A stretch of 64,000 bases of DNA, from contig CAVZTA010000013.1 in assembly GCA_963778025.1 (NCBI GenBank), positions 1-64,000 of the forward strand. Reading direction: 5' to 3'. The notes beneath the pieces were generated by a model. That model saw only the letters and a list, made by a program, of their open reading frames with translations, did not search any database and had not been told where the DNA came from. Position numbers and translations under genes: made by a program. This document shows positions 22,488 through 32,817 of this stretch, in pieces. Positions within the stretch are counted from its first letter, which is position 1; every line of letters begins with the position of its first letter. Source of the stretch: CAVZTA01 sp963778025. GTDB taxonomy: Bacteria; Chloroflexota; Limnocylindria; Limnocylindrales; CSP1-4.

Positions 22488-24509
22488 ATGCACAAACGCC
22501 TCTTCGGCCTGCTGGCCAGCGGCGCCATCCTTGTCGCGGCGTGCGGCGGAGCGCAGCAGTCGTCGGCCCCCTCGGCCACGACCGGGAGCAGCGCCCAGCC
22601 ATCCGCCTCGACATCCGGGGCGCCGACGGCCGAGCAGACGCTGACGATGGTCATGGACGGCGACGTCTCGGGCGGCCTCTCCAACGCCGCGGACAACGTG
22701 CCTACCGCCGAGGCGATCCAGTTCCTGTACGACGCGATCTATCGGTACGACAACACCCTCACGCCGCAGCCGAACCTGTCGGAGTCCCTCGCGGACGTGT
22801 CCGACGACGGCAAGGTGTGGACGATCAAGCTCAAGCCGGGTCTGAAGTTCCATGACGGGACCGACCTCACGAGCGCGGACGTCGTCCAGAGCTACCAGCT
22901 CGCGGCGAGCGCCAATTGCCGCTACAACCCGTCGATCTGCCTGACCGGCTTCACCACCGGCATCGAGGCGGTCGACGACCTGACGGTGAAGTTCACCCTC
23001 AAGGACCCGCTCTCGACCTTCGCGACGATCTACCTGCCGGCGATCGGCATCGAGAGCAAGGACGCCATCGACGCGTCGTACCAGAAGTACCTCGCGGGCA
23101 CCAAGCAGCTCACCGCTGCAGCGGTCAAGACGGTGCTCGACGCCGTCGATGCCGAGACGAAGACCCCGACGGGCCCGGCCGGCACGGACGGCAAGGCGAC
23201 GGTCAACTGGGATGCGCTGATCCCGCAGATGGAGCAGCTCATCACCTCGGCCGGCCAGACCCTTCCCGACAAGGCCACGTTCGTCGACGCCGACGGCAAC
23301 CCGGATCCGGCCGCCTACGGCGCCGAGCTCCAGAAGCGCGTCGCGGCCATCAACGAGACGTTCGTCGCCGATCAGATCGACGCGCTCGCGGCGGCGTACC
23401 CGTATCTCGATTTCCAGAAGAACCCGGTCGGCTCCGGGCCGTTCAAGTTCGTGAACTACAAGTCCGGCGAATCGCTCGAGTACGCGGCCAACCCGGACTA
23501 CCACTTCGGCGCGCCGAAGATCTCGAAGCTGTTCATCCCGATCATCAAGGACGACCTCGCCGGCGGGCAGGCGCTCGTCGCGGGCCAGGTCGACTGGAAG
23601 TACTCGCTCGAAGGCGCGACGTACAACCAGATCAAGGACGACCCGAACCTGAAGTTCGTGGAGTACCCGGACTTCGGCTTCTTCGGCGTCTACTTCAACC
23701 AGCACCCGGACGCGCACGCCCTGTTCGCGGACAAGAACCTGCGCCAGGCCGTGGCGTACTGCTTCGACAAGGTGGAGACCGTGAAGGCCGCCACCGAGGG
23801 GCAGGGCGTCCCGGTGTATTCCGACATCCCGCCCGCCTCATGGGCATACCCGGCGTCGGGTCTGAACGAGTACGCGTTCGATCCGGCCAAGGGCATGCAG
23901 CTCATCGAGGCATCCGGCTGGACGAAGGGCTCCGACGGCATCTACGAGAAGGACGGCAAGAAGCTGGCGACCGTCGTCGCCGTTCGTGCCGGTCGGCCGA
24001 ACCGTTCCGCATTCATGCAGCTCCTGGGCGACCAGGTGAAGACGAACTGCGGGATGGACATCACGTACAAGGAAGTCGACTTCACCGCGATCCTGACGAT
24101 GCTCGACAACTACCCGCACATCAACGCGGCGGCTCCTGAATCGAAGAAGCCGTACGACGCGTACTTCGGCGGGTTCAGCACGAGCCTCGACCCGGATCCA
24201 TACAGCCTCTACCACAGCTCGCAGTGCTCGACGGCCAAGAACCCCGAGACGTTCAACTACGAGTGCTACCAGAACCCCGAGGTCGACAAGCTCATCGAGC
24301 AAGGCCTCAAGGAGTTCGACCAGACCAAGCGGGCAGCGATCTACCAGGAGTATGCGAAGCTCCAGGCCGAGGATCTGCCCGTCCTGTACGGCTGGTCCGA
24401 CATCGCCCGCGAGGGTCTTCAGAAGACCGTCAACTCGACCGGCGAGCTTTCGATGGACACCCCGACCTGGTTCTGGGAGGTCGAGAAGCTGACCAACCAG
24501 AAGTCGTAG
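22488..24509 (+). CDS. ABC transporter substrate-binding lipoprotein, family 5 (peptide type)
   Basis: 673 residues. The N-terminus is a lipoprotein signal with lipobox LVAAC (Cys19), then a Ser/Ala/Thr-rich linker. The binding domain has canonical DppA/OppA order: TLTMVMDGDV, DGKVWTIKLKPGLKFHDGTD, NPVGSGPFKFVNY, then the second lobe and closing EDLPVLYGWSD. It is expected outside the membrane, delivering a peptide or similar solute to the permease encoded next. An unusual insert of about 100 residues (about 23080-23400, TKTPTGPAGTDG) separates the two lobes. ATG 22488 is set by GGAGG 7 bases upstream. The frame is intact. A strong hairpin follows before the permease gene. Confidence 0.92.
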   Translation: MHKRLFGLLASGAILVAACGGAQQSSAPSATTGSSAQPSASTSGAPTAEQTLTMVMDGDVSGGLSNAADNVPTAEAIQFLYDAIYRYDNTLTPQPNLSESLADVSDDGKVWTIKLKPGLKFHDGTDLTSADVVQSYQLAASANCRYNPSICLTGFTTGIEAVDDLTVKFTLKDPLSTFATIYLPAIGIESKDAIDASYQKYLAGTKQLTAAAVKTVLDAVDAETKTPTGPAGTDGKATVNWDALIPQMEQLITSAGQTLPDKATFVDADGNPDPAAYGAELQKRVAAINETFVADQIDALAAAYPYLDFQKNPVGSGPFKFVNYKSGESLEYAANPDYHFGAPKISKLFIPIIKDDLAGGQALVAGQVDWKYSLEGATYNQIKDDPNLKFVEYPDFGFFGVYFNQHPDAHALFADKNLRQAVAYCFDKVETVKAATEGQGVPVYSDIPPASWAYPASGLNEYAFDPAKGMQLIEASGWTKGSDGIYEKDGKKLATVVAVRAGRPNRSAFMQLLGDQVKTNCGMDITYKEVDFTAILTMLDNYPHINAAAPESKKPYDAYFGGFSTSLDPDPYSLYHSSQCSTAKNPETFNYECYQNPEVDKLIEQGLKEFDQTKRAAIYQEYAKLQAEDLPVLYGWSDIAREGLQKTVNSTGELSMDTPTWFWEVEKLTNQKS

Positions 24510-24557
24510 CATCGAGCCGCCGGACTGGTCCCTCGACCACCGACGGTGGATACGGAA

Positions 24558-24585
24558 GGGTGGCGTCCCCGACGGGGCGCCACCC
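24558..24585 (+). terminator. Hairpin between substrate-binding and permease genes
   Basis: GGGTGGCG pairs with CGCCACCC, extended by CCCC/GGGG after a single-base bulge, around a GAC loop. It lies 48 bases after the binding-protein stop and 43 bases before the permease start, with CTTTG but no real T-run. It probably stabilises the upstream message or reduces read-through, giving more binding protein than permease. Confidence 0.5.
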
Positions 24586-24628
24586 GGCCACTTTGCCGCC
24601 GGAACCCCGGCCATGAGGGCGGACGAGG

Positions 24629-25613
24629 ATGCTGACTTACACGATCCGGCGCCTGATCCAGGCGATCCCGATCATGCTCGGGATCTCGCTGCTCATCTTC
24701 ATGATCGTCCAGCTCGCGCCGGGCGATCCCGTCGACCGCTTCCGAACGCCCCGTGTGCGGCCGGAACAGCTCGAGGCGCTGATGCGGCTCTACGGGCTCG
24801 ACCGACCGATCTGGGAGCAGTACTTCAAGTGGCTCACGGCGTTCTTCCAGTTCCCCTGGAACGAGGCCGCGTGGGGCTATTCGTTCAACACGAACCAGCC
24901 GGTCCGCGACATGATCTTCGATCGGATCCCGGCCACGGTGACGCTGATGGGCGTCGCGCTCATCGTCACCATCGTCATCTCCCTGCCGATCGGCATCATC
25001 GCCGCGGTGAAGCAGTACAGCCTCGCGGACAAGATCATCAGCGGCTTCGCGACCATCGGCTACGCGCTCCCGTCGTTCCTCATCGGGATCTACGTCCTGA
25101 TGTTCGGCGGCGTCTGGCTGGCGCAGCTCACCGGCGGGGCCATCAGCTTCCCGCTGTTCGGCAAACAATCGCTGGGCAAGGAAGGCGACATCGGGGATAT
25201 CGCCTGGCACCTCGTGCTGCCCGTCACGGCCCTGGCGATCCAGTCGATCGCCGGGTTCTCGAGATACCTGCGCGCCTCGATGCTGGACGTCCTGAGACAG
25301 GACTACGTCCGGACGGCCAAGGCGAAGGGCCTGTCGGGCAACAAGGTGATCGCCAAACACGCCCTGCGGAACGCGCTGATCCCGTTCATCACCCTCATCG
25401 GGCTGTCCCTCCCGGCGCTCGTCGCAGGGGCGGTCATCACCGAGGCGATCTTCAGCTATCCGGGCCTCGGGTCGCTGACGATCAACGCCATCGGCGCGAA
25501 TGACTTCCCCGTCGTGTATGCGACCGGCATGCTGACCGGCTTCTTCGTGATCCTGGGGAACCTGGTCGCGGACATCCTGTACGGCGTGGTCGATCCCGCG
25601 CATCAAGTACTAG
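24629..25613 (+). CDS. dppB: Peptide ABC transporter permease, DppB type (one-base insertion at the 3' end)
   Basis: About 328 residues with the usual six membrane segments. The EAA loop region reads DYVRTAKAKGLSGNKV, and the C-terminus is GLGSLTINAIGANDFPVV. As written, the frame runs on without a stop into the next permease. Removing one G near 25598 gives the ending DPRIKY followed by TAG at 25611-25613, which is the normal DppB ending. The next gene then has its own AGAGG and ATG. I therefore call two genes and not a fusion. GAGGG lies 9 bases before ATG 24629. Confidence 0.9.
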
Positions 25614-25624
25614 AGGTCAGCCCG

Positions 25625-26554
25625 ATGCAGTCCGTCGACGTTCGCACCGGCACCCTCGTCGGCACCCCCGATCAGGAGATCGACGAGGTCGACCTCGTCC
25701 CGGTCCGTACCTACTGGCAGCTCGTCCGGAAGCGCTTCCTCCGCCACCGCCTGGCGGTCATCGCGCTCGTGGTGCTGGCCATCATGATCGTGGTCTCGAC
25801 GATCGTGCCGCTCGCGACGGGCGACGCCTACAAGCGCTCGAGCATCCCGCTCATCAACGACGGTCCGTCGCTCCAGGCACCGCTGGGCTACAACCAGATC
25901 GGGCAGAACCAGTTCGTGCGACTGATGCGGGCATCGCAGACGACGCTCGTCATCGGGTTCGCCGCCGTCTTCCTCATCGGGATCATCGGCACCGTCGTCG
26001 GCGCGATCGCGGGCTACTTCGGCGGCTGGATCGACAACGCGCTGATGCGCTTCGTGGACATCATCCTGTCGCTGCCGTTCCTGTTCCTGATCCTGATCAT
26101 CGTGAGCCTGTTCGGCTTCCGGGATGTGCGGGTGGTGATCCTCGCCATCGGGATCGTGGGCTGGACGACCGCCGCCCGGCTCGTCAGAGCGGAGTTCCTC
26201 TCCATCCGCGAGACGGACTATGCGTCCGCTGCCAAGGCGCTGGGCGTCGGCCATACGCGGCTCATCGTCCGCCACCTCCTGCCGGCTGCGATGGCGCCGC
26301 TCGTCGTCGCGCTGGCGCTGGGCGTGGCCGACGCCGTCATCACGGAGTCGGCGCTCTCCGTCCTGGGCTTCGGCATCGCGCCGCCCGAGGTCTCGCTCGG
26401 CCAGCTGCTCAACGACTTCCGGGAGAACTTCTTCGCCCACCCCGAGCGCATCTGGTATCCGGGCATCGCGCTCGTCATCATCGTGCTCTGCGCGAGCTTC
26501 CTGGGTGACGGCCTGCGCGACGCGCTGGATCCGCGCCAGAAGGCGGACGGCTGA
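25625..26554 (+). CDS. dppC: Peptide ABC transporter permease, DppC type
   Basis: 309 residues. An N-terminal cytoplasmic stretch and first helix (FLRHRLAVIALVVLAIMIVVSTIV) are followed by a periplasmic loop and five more helices. The EAA-type loop is DYASAAKALGVGHTRLIVRHLLP, and the ending GDGLRDALDPRQK is typical of DppC. ATG 25625 has AGAGG 8 bases upstream. It forms the membrane channel with DppB. The ATPase genes follow after 65 bases. Confidence 0.93.
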   Translation: MQSVDVRTGTLVGTPDQEIDEVDLVPVRTYWQLVRKRFLRHRLAVIALVVLAIMIVVSTIVPLATGDAYKRSSIPLINDGPSLQAPLGYNQIGQNQFVRLMRASQTTLVIGFAAVFLIGIIGTVVGAIAGYFGGWIDNALMRFVDIILSLPFLFLILIIVSLFGFRDVRVVILAIGIVGWTTAARLVRAEFLSIRETDYASAAKALGVGHTRLIVRHLLPAAMAPLVVALALGVADAVITESALSVLGFGIAPPEVSLGQLLNDFRENFFAHPERIWYPGIALVIIVLCASFLGDGLRDALDPRQKADG

Positions 26555-26619
26555 CCCCGGCGACGTCCGTCCGCGCCCCGCCGCCCCGACCATCCCCATC
26601 CTGGAAGGACTCCCCGGAC

Positions 26620-27771
26620 TTGACCCGATCAGCCGACCCTGGACCGACCGCGCCGAATCCGGCGGCGTCGGAGAATCTCCTTGAGATCAAAGGCCTCAAG
26701 ACCCACTTCTTCACACAGGACGGCATCGTCAAGGCCGTCGACGGGGTCAGCTTCGAGATCCGGTACGGTCAGACGCTGGGGGTGGTCGGCGAATCGGGCT
26801 GTGGCAAGAGCATCACGGCGATGTCGGCGATGCGCCTCATCGAACGACCGGGGCGCACCGTGGCCGGCGAGATCCTGCTCGATGGTCGTGACCTGCTGAA
26901 GCTCTCGGACGACGAGATGCGGGACGTCCGCGGCAACACCGTGTCCATGATCTTCCAGGAGCCGATGACGTCGCTCAATCCGGTGTACACCGTGGGCGAC
27001 CAGATCGCCGAGACGGTGCAGCTCCACCGGAAGGTCGACAAGAAGGCGGCCTGGGACCGGGCGATCGAGATGCTCGGCCAGGTGGGCATCGCGGACGCGA
27101 AGCGGCGGGCGAGCGCCTATCCGCACCAGCTGTCGGGCGGCATGCGCCAGCGGGTGATGATCGCGATGGCGCTGTCGACCAACCCCGAGCTGCTCATCGC
27201 CGACGAGCCCACCACCGCGCTCGACGTCACCATCCAGGCGCAGATCCTGGAGCTCATGAAGGCGCTCCGCGAGGAGAACCGGATGGCCATCATGCTCATC
27301 ACCCACGACCTCGGGGTCATCGCCGAGATGGCGGACGAGGTCGCGGTGATGTACGCGGGCAAGGTGGTCGAGCGGGCCGATGTCGACACGATGTTCGACA
27401 AGCCGCATCACCCGTACACGAAGGGCCTCATCGCATCGATCCCGCGGCTCGGCGAGAAGCGCGACCGGCTCGCGGTCATCAAGGGCGTCGTGCCCAACCC
27501 CCTGAACCTGCCCAAGGGCTGCCTGTTCAAGCGCCGCTGCCCGTACGCGATGCCGGTGTGTGACGTGGCGCCGCCGTTCCGGTCGGTGGGTGACGGTCAC
27601 ATCTCGCGCTGCTGGCTGACGCCGGAGGGCGAGCCGCCGAGCATCGGACCCGACGCCCCGGCGGACGTCGCGGAGCCCGAGGCCAAGCGCCTGTCGGTGC
27701 CGTCGGAGGCCGGATCGATCGGGACGGCGGCACCCGCCGGGACTCCCGGGGCGGCCGGGAGCGCGGCATGA
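26620..27771 (+). CDS. dppD: Peptide ABC transporter ATPase, DppD type
   Basis: 383 residues from TTG 26620, with GGAAGGA about 11 bases upstream. Walker A is GESGCGKS, the signature is LSGGMRQR, and Walker B is LLIADEPTTALD. The C-terminal oligopeptide domain has four cysteines (CLFKRRC, VC, RCW), matching the [4Fe-4S]-type motif of OppD/DppD proteins. A Pro/Ala-rich tail of about 50 residues follows. It powers import together with DppF. Its stop lies 6 bases before the dppF start. Confidence 0.94.
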   Translation: MTRSADPGPTAPNPAASENLLEIKGLKTHFFTQDGIVKAVDGVSFEIRYGQTLGVVGESGCGKSITAMSAMRLIERPGRTVAGEILLDGRDLLKLSDDEMRDVRGNTVSMIFQEPMTSLNPVYTVGDQIAETVQLHRKVDKKAAWDRAIEMLGQVGIADAKRRASAYPHQLSGGMRQRVMIAMALSTNPELLIADEPTTALDVTIQAQILELMKALREENRMAIMLITHDLGVIAEMADEVAVMYAGKVVERADVDTMFDKPHHPYTKGLIASIPRLGEKRDRLAVIKGVVPNPLNLPKGCLFKRRCPYAMPVCDVAPPFRSVGDGHISRCWLTPEGEPPSIGPDAPADVAEPEAKRLSVPSEAGSIGTAAPAGTPGAAGSAA

Positions 27772-27777
27772 GCGAAC

Positions 27778-29070
27778 ATGCCCGCGACGAGCGACGCGAC
27801 GGACGGGACGTCCGCCGCCGCCGCCGCATCCACCGCGGTCGCGTCGGCCGCGAACGCCGCAGCCAACGGCGACGAGGTCCTGCTGGCCGTTCGCGAGGTC
27901 ACGAAATACTTCGACATCCGGGGCGGTGTCCTGGGCGTCAGCAAGGTCGCCTCGGTGCGCGCGGTGGACGGCGTCTCGTTCGACGTGCGGCGCGGCGAGA
28001 CGCTGGGCCTGGTGGGCGAGTCGGGTTGCGGGAAGACGACCCTGGGCAAGGTCGTGCTGGGCCTGATCCCGGCGACGTCGGGCTCGGTGAAGTTCAAGGA
28101 CCAGATGCTGTTCGACATCCCCACGCCAGCCCAGAAGAAGGCCGGCCGCAAGACGTACCACATCCCGTCGGGCAAGCTCAAGGACCTGCGCAAGGACGTC
28201 CAGGTCGTCTTCCAGGACCCATACGCGTCCCTCAACCCGCGGATGACCGTCGGCGAGATCGTGGGCGAGGGTCCGCTCGTGCACGGGCTCAAGGACAAGC
28301 GCAAGCGTGAGGCGGTGGTTCGCGAGCTGCTGGGCAAGGTGGGCCTCAACCAGAGCCACATCCATCGCTACCCACACGAGTTCTCGGGCGGTCAGCGCCA
28401 GCGCATCGGCATCGCCCGCGCACTCGCGGTCAACCCCGACTTCGTGGTCTGCGACGAGCCCGTCTCGGCGCTCGACGTGTCGATCCAGAGCCAGGTGCTG
28501 AACCTGCTCGACGACCTGCAGCGTGAGTTCGGCCTGACCTACCTGTTCATCGCCCACAACCTCGCGGTCGTCGAGCACATCAGCGACCGGGTCGGCGTCA
28601 TGTACCTGGGCCGGATGGCGGAGCTCGCCGACGTCGACACGCTGTACACCAATCCGCGCCACCCGTACACGGTGGCCCTGCTCTCCGCGATCCCGAATCC
28701 CGACCCGCGGATCCGCAAGAAGCGGCTGGTCCTCAAGGGCGACATCCCGTCGCCGGCGAACCCGCCGTCGGGCTGCCGGTTCCACACCCGCTGCTGGCTG
28801 CGCGAGCGCCTGGGCAACCCCGAGAACTGCGCCACGATCGATCCGGACTTCCGGGACATCGGCGACGGCCACCTGGTGGCGTGCCACTGGGCCGAGGAGA
28901 TGTCGACGGTGGGTCGCGAGGTCAAGGAGGCGCTGGGGATCATGCCGCGCGACCCGGCCGCGAAGGGCGTCCCCCCGGCGAGCGCTCCGGCGCCCGTCCC
29001 GGTGATGGAGGTGGAGGAGCGGATGCCCACCCCGCCCACGGGTCCCCAGAAGGAGTTGCCGCTCACCTGA
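27778..29070 (+). CDS. dppF: Peptide ABC transporter ATPase, DppF type
   Basis: 430 residues. An Ala-rich leader of about 30 residues precedes the ATPase core: Walker A GESGCGKT, signature FSGGQRQR, Walker B FVVCDEPVSALD. Four C-terminal cysteines (GCRFHTRC, NC, ACHW) again suggest an iron-sulfur site. The last 60 residues are Pro/Ala-rich and unique. A roughly 25-residue insertion after the Walker A region (MLFDIPTPAQKKAGRK) is longer than usual. It is the last gene of the plus-strand operon; 57 bases of GC-rich DNA separate it from the converging lipoprotein gene. Confidence 0.93.
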   Translation: MPATSDATDGTSAAAAASTAVASAANAAANGDEVLLAVREVTKYFDIRGGVLGVSKVASVRAVDGVSFDVRRGETLGLVGESGCGKTTLGKVVLGLIPATSGSVKFKDQMLFDIPTPAQKKAGRKTYHIPSGKLKDLRKDVQVVFQDPYASLNPRMTVGEIVGEGPLVHGLKDKRKREAVVRELLGKVGLNQSHIHRYPHEFSGGQRQRIGIARALAVNPDFVVCDEPVSALDVSIQSQVLNLLDDLQREFGLTYLFIAHNLAVVEHISDRVGVMYLGRMAELADVDTLYTNPRHPYTVALLSAIPNPDPRIRKKRLVLKGDIPSPANPPSGCRFHTRCWLRERLGNPENCATIDPDFRDIGDGHLVACHWAEEMSTVGREVKEALGIMPRDPAAKGVPPASAPAPVPVMEVEERMPTPPTGPQKELPLT

Positions 29071-29127
29071 TCGGCGTCAGGTGTGACGGGCCCGGCGGCG
29101 CCCTGCGCGCCGCGGCGCGGGACCGCG

Positions 29128-29520
29128 TCAGCCGACCTTGTCGAGCGTGACCGTCCAGTCCGTGCAGCCCGTGTCCGACTGGCTGATCGTGTAGTTGCCA
29201 TCGGGCACGCTCGTGAGGATCGTCGAGTAGGTCGGGAGCTTCGTCGACTTCTCCTTGGTGTACCCGTTGTCGCCGGTCAGCACGAACGTCGAGCCGCCGA
29301 CGCAGCCCGTCGTGGTCCATTGCAGGCGGTACGTCCCCGCCGCCAGCGGGAAGGGGGTCGTGTCGCCCGGCTTGATGGTGTAGTTCTTGGCGGGCGACGC
29401 CGACGGCGACGCACCACCCCCGTCACCCGCCTGACCCGGAGCCGACGCGCCGCACGCGACGAGGAACAGGGTCGAGAGGGCGATCGCTCCGGCGACCGCC
29501 AGACGGCGCGGCAGATCCAT
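29128..29520 (-). CDS. Small lipoprotein at the end of the second peptide ABC operon
   Basis: 130 residues. The N-terminus has a lipoprotein signal with lipobox FLVAC (Cys23), then a Gly/Ser/Pro linker and a domain of about 85 residues with two cysteines (TTGCVGG, DTGCTDW) that could form a disulfide. Its alternating hydrophobic pattern suggests a small beta-sandwich (inference). I recognise no family. GAGGAGAGGG lies just before ATG 29520, and the gene starts 12 bases after the dppF2 stop, so it is probably cotranscribed with the minus-strand transporter. A role with that importer is only a guess from position. Confidence 0.75.
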   Translation of the reverse strand: MDLPRRLAVAGAIALSTLFLVACGASAPGQAGDGGGASPSASPAKNYTIKPGDTTPFPLAAGTYRLQWTTTGCVGGSTFVLTGDNGYTKEKSTKLPTYSTILTSVPDGNYTISQSDTGCTDWTVTLDKVG

Positions 29521-29532
29521 GATTCCCTCTCC

Positions 29533-30698
29533 TCAGGTCGAGGCCGACGAAGGCGCAGGTTCGGCGGGACTCGGATCGGACTGGATGGCGGCCAGGTTCT
29601 GCGCGGCCGACGGGCCACGGAAATGACACGCGACGGACTGTCCGGCCTGGACCTCCACCAGCGCCGGCTCCCGCTCGACGCACAGGGAGGGCCCGCCGAG
29701 CTGCGCGCGCAGCTGACAGCGGGGATTGAAGCGGCAGCCGGGCGGCGGGTTGAGGGGGCTCGGGACGTCGCCCTCGAGGATGATCCGCTTCCGGTGCAGC
29801 TCGGGATCCGGGACCGGGATCGCGGAGAACAGGGCCTGCGTGTACGGGTGCAGCGGGTCGGTGAACATGATGCGTCGGTCGGCGAGCTCCGCGACCCGGC
29901 CCAGGTACATCACCGCCACCCGGTCGCTGATGTGCTCCACCACGCCCATGTTGTGGGCGATGAAGAGGTACGTCAGCCCGAGCTCGCGCTGGAGGTTCTT
30001 CAGCAGGTTCAGGACCTGCGCCTGGATCGACACGTCCAGCGCCGACACGGGCTCATCGCAGACCACCAGGTCCGGCTCGAGGACGAGGGCCCGCGCGATC
30101 CCGATGCGTTGACGCTGCCCGCCCGAGAACTCGTGCGGATACCGCCGCGCGTGGTACGACGCGAGGCCGACCATGTCCATCATCCGCAGCACCTTGTCGC
30201 GCCGGACGGTGCCGTCGCCCCAGCCGTTCTCGCGCGTGGCGTGGATCCGCAGCCCCTCCGCGATCGACGACCCGATGGGCGTGCGCGGGTCGAGCGACGC
30301 GAACGGGTCCTGGAAGATGATCTGCATCCGTCGCCGGTAGGCCTTCAGGCGCGCGCCGTCGAGCTTCACGATGTCCACCGGGCCGCCCGGCGCATCGAAC
30401 AGGATCTGCCCCGACGTCGGCTCGATCAGCCGCAGCAGCAACCGGCCGACGGTCGTCTTGCCGCAGCCCGACTCTCCGACCAGCCCGAGCGTCTCGCCCC
30501 GCCGGATCTCGAACGAGACGCCGTCGACCGCCTTCACCTGACCCACGGTCCGCTGCAGGATGCCGCCCTTCACCGGGAAGTACTTCACGAGGTCGCGGAC
30601 CTCGACGAGCGGTACGACGCCCGGCGTCGCCGAAGGGGCGGCGGACGAGCCGGCTCCGCGGGGCCCGGGTTCCGGCACGCGATCGACCGCGAGGGCGC

Positions 30699-30702
<4 letters not shown>
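29533..30702 (-). CDS. dppF: Peptide ABC transporter ATPase, DppF type (second operon)
   Basis: 389 residues. The GTG at 30702 overlaps the stop of the upstream ATPase gene (GTGA). Walker A is GESGCGKT, the signature is FSGGQRQR, and Walker B is LVVCDEPVSALD. Four C-terminal cysteines are present (GCRFNPRC, LC, ACHF). A Ser/Pro/Ala tail closes the protein. The open frame extends far upstream of 30702, but that part is out of frame with the clearly coding dppD2. It pairs with DppD2 below. Confidence 0.93.
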
Positions 30703-31847
<1,145 letters not shown>

Positions 31848-31854
31848 CGACCGC

Positions 31855-32814
31855 TCATCGGTTCAGCCGCGGGTCGAGCGCGTCGCGGATGCCGTCGCCC
31901 AGCAGGTTGAACGCGAGGACCGTCAGCACGATCGCGATGCCCGGGAACACGATGAGGTGCGGTGACGCGAACACCGAGTTGCGCTCGATGCCGATCATGG
32001 AGCCCCACTCGGCGGTCGGCGGCTGTGTGCCGAGGCCCAGGAACGACAGGGCCGCCACGTCGAGGATCGCCCCGCCGATGCCCAGCGTGCCCTGGACGAT
32101 CACCGGCGTCATCGCATTGGGCAGGACGCGCCGGGTCAGGATCCCGAACCGCGACTCGCCCAGGGCCTTGGACGCCGTCACGTAGTCGTTCTCGCGGGTC
32201 GCGAGCACCGACGCTCGCATGACCCGGGCATAGATCGGCACGGCGACGATGCCCACGGCGATCATCGCGTTGGTCAGGCTCGCGCCCAGGACGCTCACGA
32301 TGGCGATCGCCAGGAGCAGGGCGGGGAAGGCGAGCAGGACGTCCATGAGCCGCATGAGGATCGTGTCGGACCGGCCCGCGAAGAAGCCGGCGACCGCGCC
32401 GATCAACGAGCCGACGACGATCGCCACGCCCACGGTCACGACCCCGACCAGCAGGCTCACCCGGCTGCCCACGACGATCCGCGAGTACACGTCGCGGACG
32501 TTGGCATCGAGCCCGAAGAAGTGCTCCGGTTGGCTCGCCGGACAACCGAGGAGGTGGATGCACGGGGCGGCCCGCACCTTGGCGCCTGTCTCGTGTGCGT
32601 CGAGCATCGACTGGTTCGGGTCGTGGGTCCGGACGACGTCGGCGAAGACCGCGACGAACACCAGGAGCGCGATGATCGCGAGCCCGACGACCGCGGATCG
32701 CTGGCGCAGGACGTTGCGGGCGGTGTCGCGCCACAGGTTCGGGGCCGCCGTGCGCGTCGCTGTCTGCGGATGCGGCGTCGGGGCCAGGTCGAGCGGGGGT
32801 GCGACGCTGCTCAT
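31855..32814 (-). CDS. dppC: Peptide ABC transporter permease, DppC type (second operon)
   Basis: 319 residues, with an N-terminal tail, a first helix (AVVGLAIIALLVFVAVFADVV), a periplasmic loop with two cysteines (PCIHLLGC), then five helices. The EAA loop is DYVTASKALGESRFGIL, and the end is GDGIRDALDPRLNR. It starts at ATG 32814, 3 bases after the dppB2 stop. It forms the channel with DppB2. Confidence 0.93.
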   Translation of the reverse strand: MSSVAPPLDLAPTPHPQTATRTAAPNLWRDTARNVLRQRSAVVGLAIIALLVFVAVFADVVRTHDPNQSMLDAHETGAKVRAAPCIHLLGCPASQPEHFFGLDANVRDVYSRIVVGSRVSLLVGVVTVGVAIVVGSLIGAVAGFFAGRSDTILMRLMDVLLAFPALLLAIAIVSVLGASLTNAMIAVGIVAVPIYARVMRASVLATRENDYVTASKALGESRFGILTRRVLPNAMTPVIVQGTLGIGGAILDVAALSFLGLGTQPPTAEWGSMIGIERNSVFASPHLIVFPGIAIVLTVLAFNLLGDGIRDALDPRLNR

Positions 32815-32817
32815 CGA

